From contig NZ_BAFQ01000053.1 in NCBI RefSeq assembly GCF_000308375.1, positions 1-64,000 of the forward strand: a stretch of 64,000 nucleotides of DNA. The letters are read 5' to 3'. The notes below the pieces were generated by a model that saw only the letters and a list, made by a program, of their open reading frames with translations, searched no databases and was not told where the DNA came from. Shown piece after piece: positions 63,966 through 64,000 of this stretch. This stretch comes from Nocardia aobensis NBRC 100429 (GTDB lineage Bacteria; Actinomycetota; Actinomycetes; Mycobacteriales; Mycobacteriaceae). The position numbers were made by a program, and so were the translations under genes. Positions within the stretch are counted from its first letter, which is position 1; every line of letters begins with the position of its first letter.

Positions 63966-64000
63966 ATGTCGTTCAGCTGGTTCATATCGGTTGATGACCA
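63966..64000 (+). CDS. Start of a third amidohydrolase-2 gene (cut by window edge)
   Basis: An ATG with GGAGTTGGGAGA upstream opens a frame reading MSFSWFISVDD at the window edge. Amidohydrolase-2 proteins often begin with I-S-V-D-D-H-x-x-E-P, so a third family member is likely. The site F operator lies 22 bases before the start. Only 11 residues are visible, so the assignment is tentative. Confidence 0.5.
   Translation, partial: MSFSWFISVDD

Overview
The window is high-GC actinobacterial DNA. It comes most likely from Nocardia or a close mycolic-acid-containing relative. It carries a homologue of the mycolate reductase CmrA next to oligoribonuclease and a HerA-like ATPase, a DesA3-type acyl desaturase with its reductase, and LLM/F420-type oxidoreductases. 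Most genes are tightly packed, with overlapping starts and stops and strong G/C preference at third codon positions.

Region 1 (about 0.87-19.6 kb) is a catabolic island next to the 3' end of a tRNA-Lys gene. A 12-gene operon (871-10647) joins a complete toluene-4-monooxygenase-type diiron monooxygenase (order A-B-D-E-F-C) to a small tautomerase, a LamB/YcsF (PxpA-like) amidohydrolase, a biotin carrier, a biotin carboxylase and AHS1/AHS2 carboxyltransferase subunits. A second AHS1/AHS2 pair faces it. Then follow a PucR regulator, an SRPBCC protein, a succinate-semialdehyde-type dehydrogenase, a CitE-like lyase, a MarR regulator with twin palindromic operators, and a UbiX/UbiD decarboxylase pair. 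My reading, as inference, is a pathway that decarboxylates an aromatic or N-heteroaromatic acid, hydroxylates the ring, opens a lactam by biotin-dependent N-carboxylation, and sends a C4 semialdehyde to succinate. An 86%-identical 49-nt inverted repeat flanks the island at 757-805 and 19785-19833.

Region 2 (20.2-29.4 kb) is core chromosome: tRNA-Lys, an L,D-transpeptidase lipoprotein, a secreted peptidase, tRNA-His, orn, a HerA-like ATPase, a PLP decarboxylase, cmrA and a VOC protein. Parts of this order resemble the Rv2509-Rv2518c region of M. tuberculosis as I remember it.

Region 3 (29.4-46.3 kb) is mixed: 2,4-dienoyl-CoA reductase with a PadR regulator; a TetR regulator divergent from a desaturase-reductase/desA3 operon; a DUF4254 protein; a 38-residue repeat peptide antisense to an ABC ATPase tail; an ABC-2 exporter; an EctB-like transaminase without ectA or ectC; an orphan NphB-type aromatic prenyltransferase; tRNA-Gly; a DUF445 membrane protein; and small enzymes.

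Region 4 (46.5-64 kb) is a second catabolic cluster: a metal amidohydrolase, a fused indolepyruvate:ferredoxin oxidoreductase, an EthD-like protein, an aldehyde dehydrogenase, two complete and one truncated amidohydrolase-2 proteins, an SDR, a thiolase-like/DUF35 pair that looks like a retro-aldolase, an LLM oxidoreductase, a double CaiB CoA-transferase and a zinc alcohol dehydrogenase. Six intergenic gaps carry variants of one near-palindromic 14-mer (AGTGAGCACTCGCT). This implies a single, probably TetR-family, regulon whose regulator lies outside the window.
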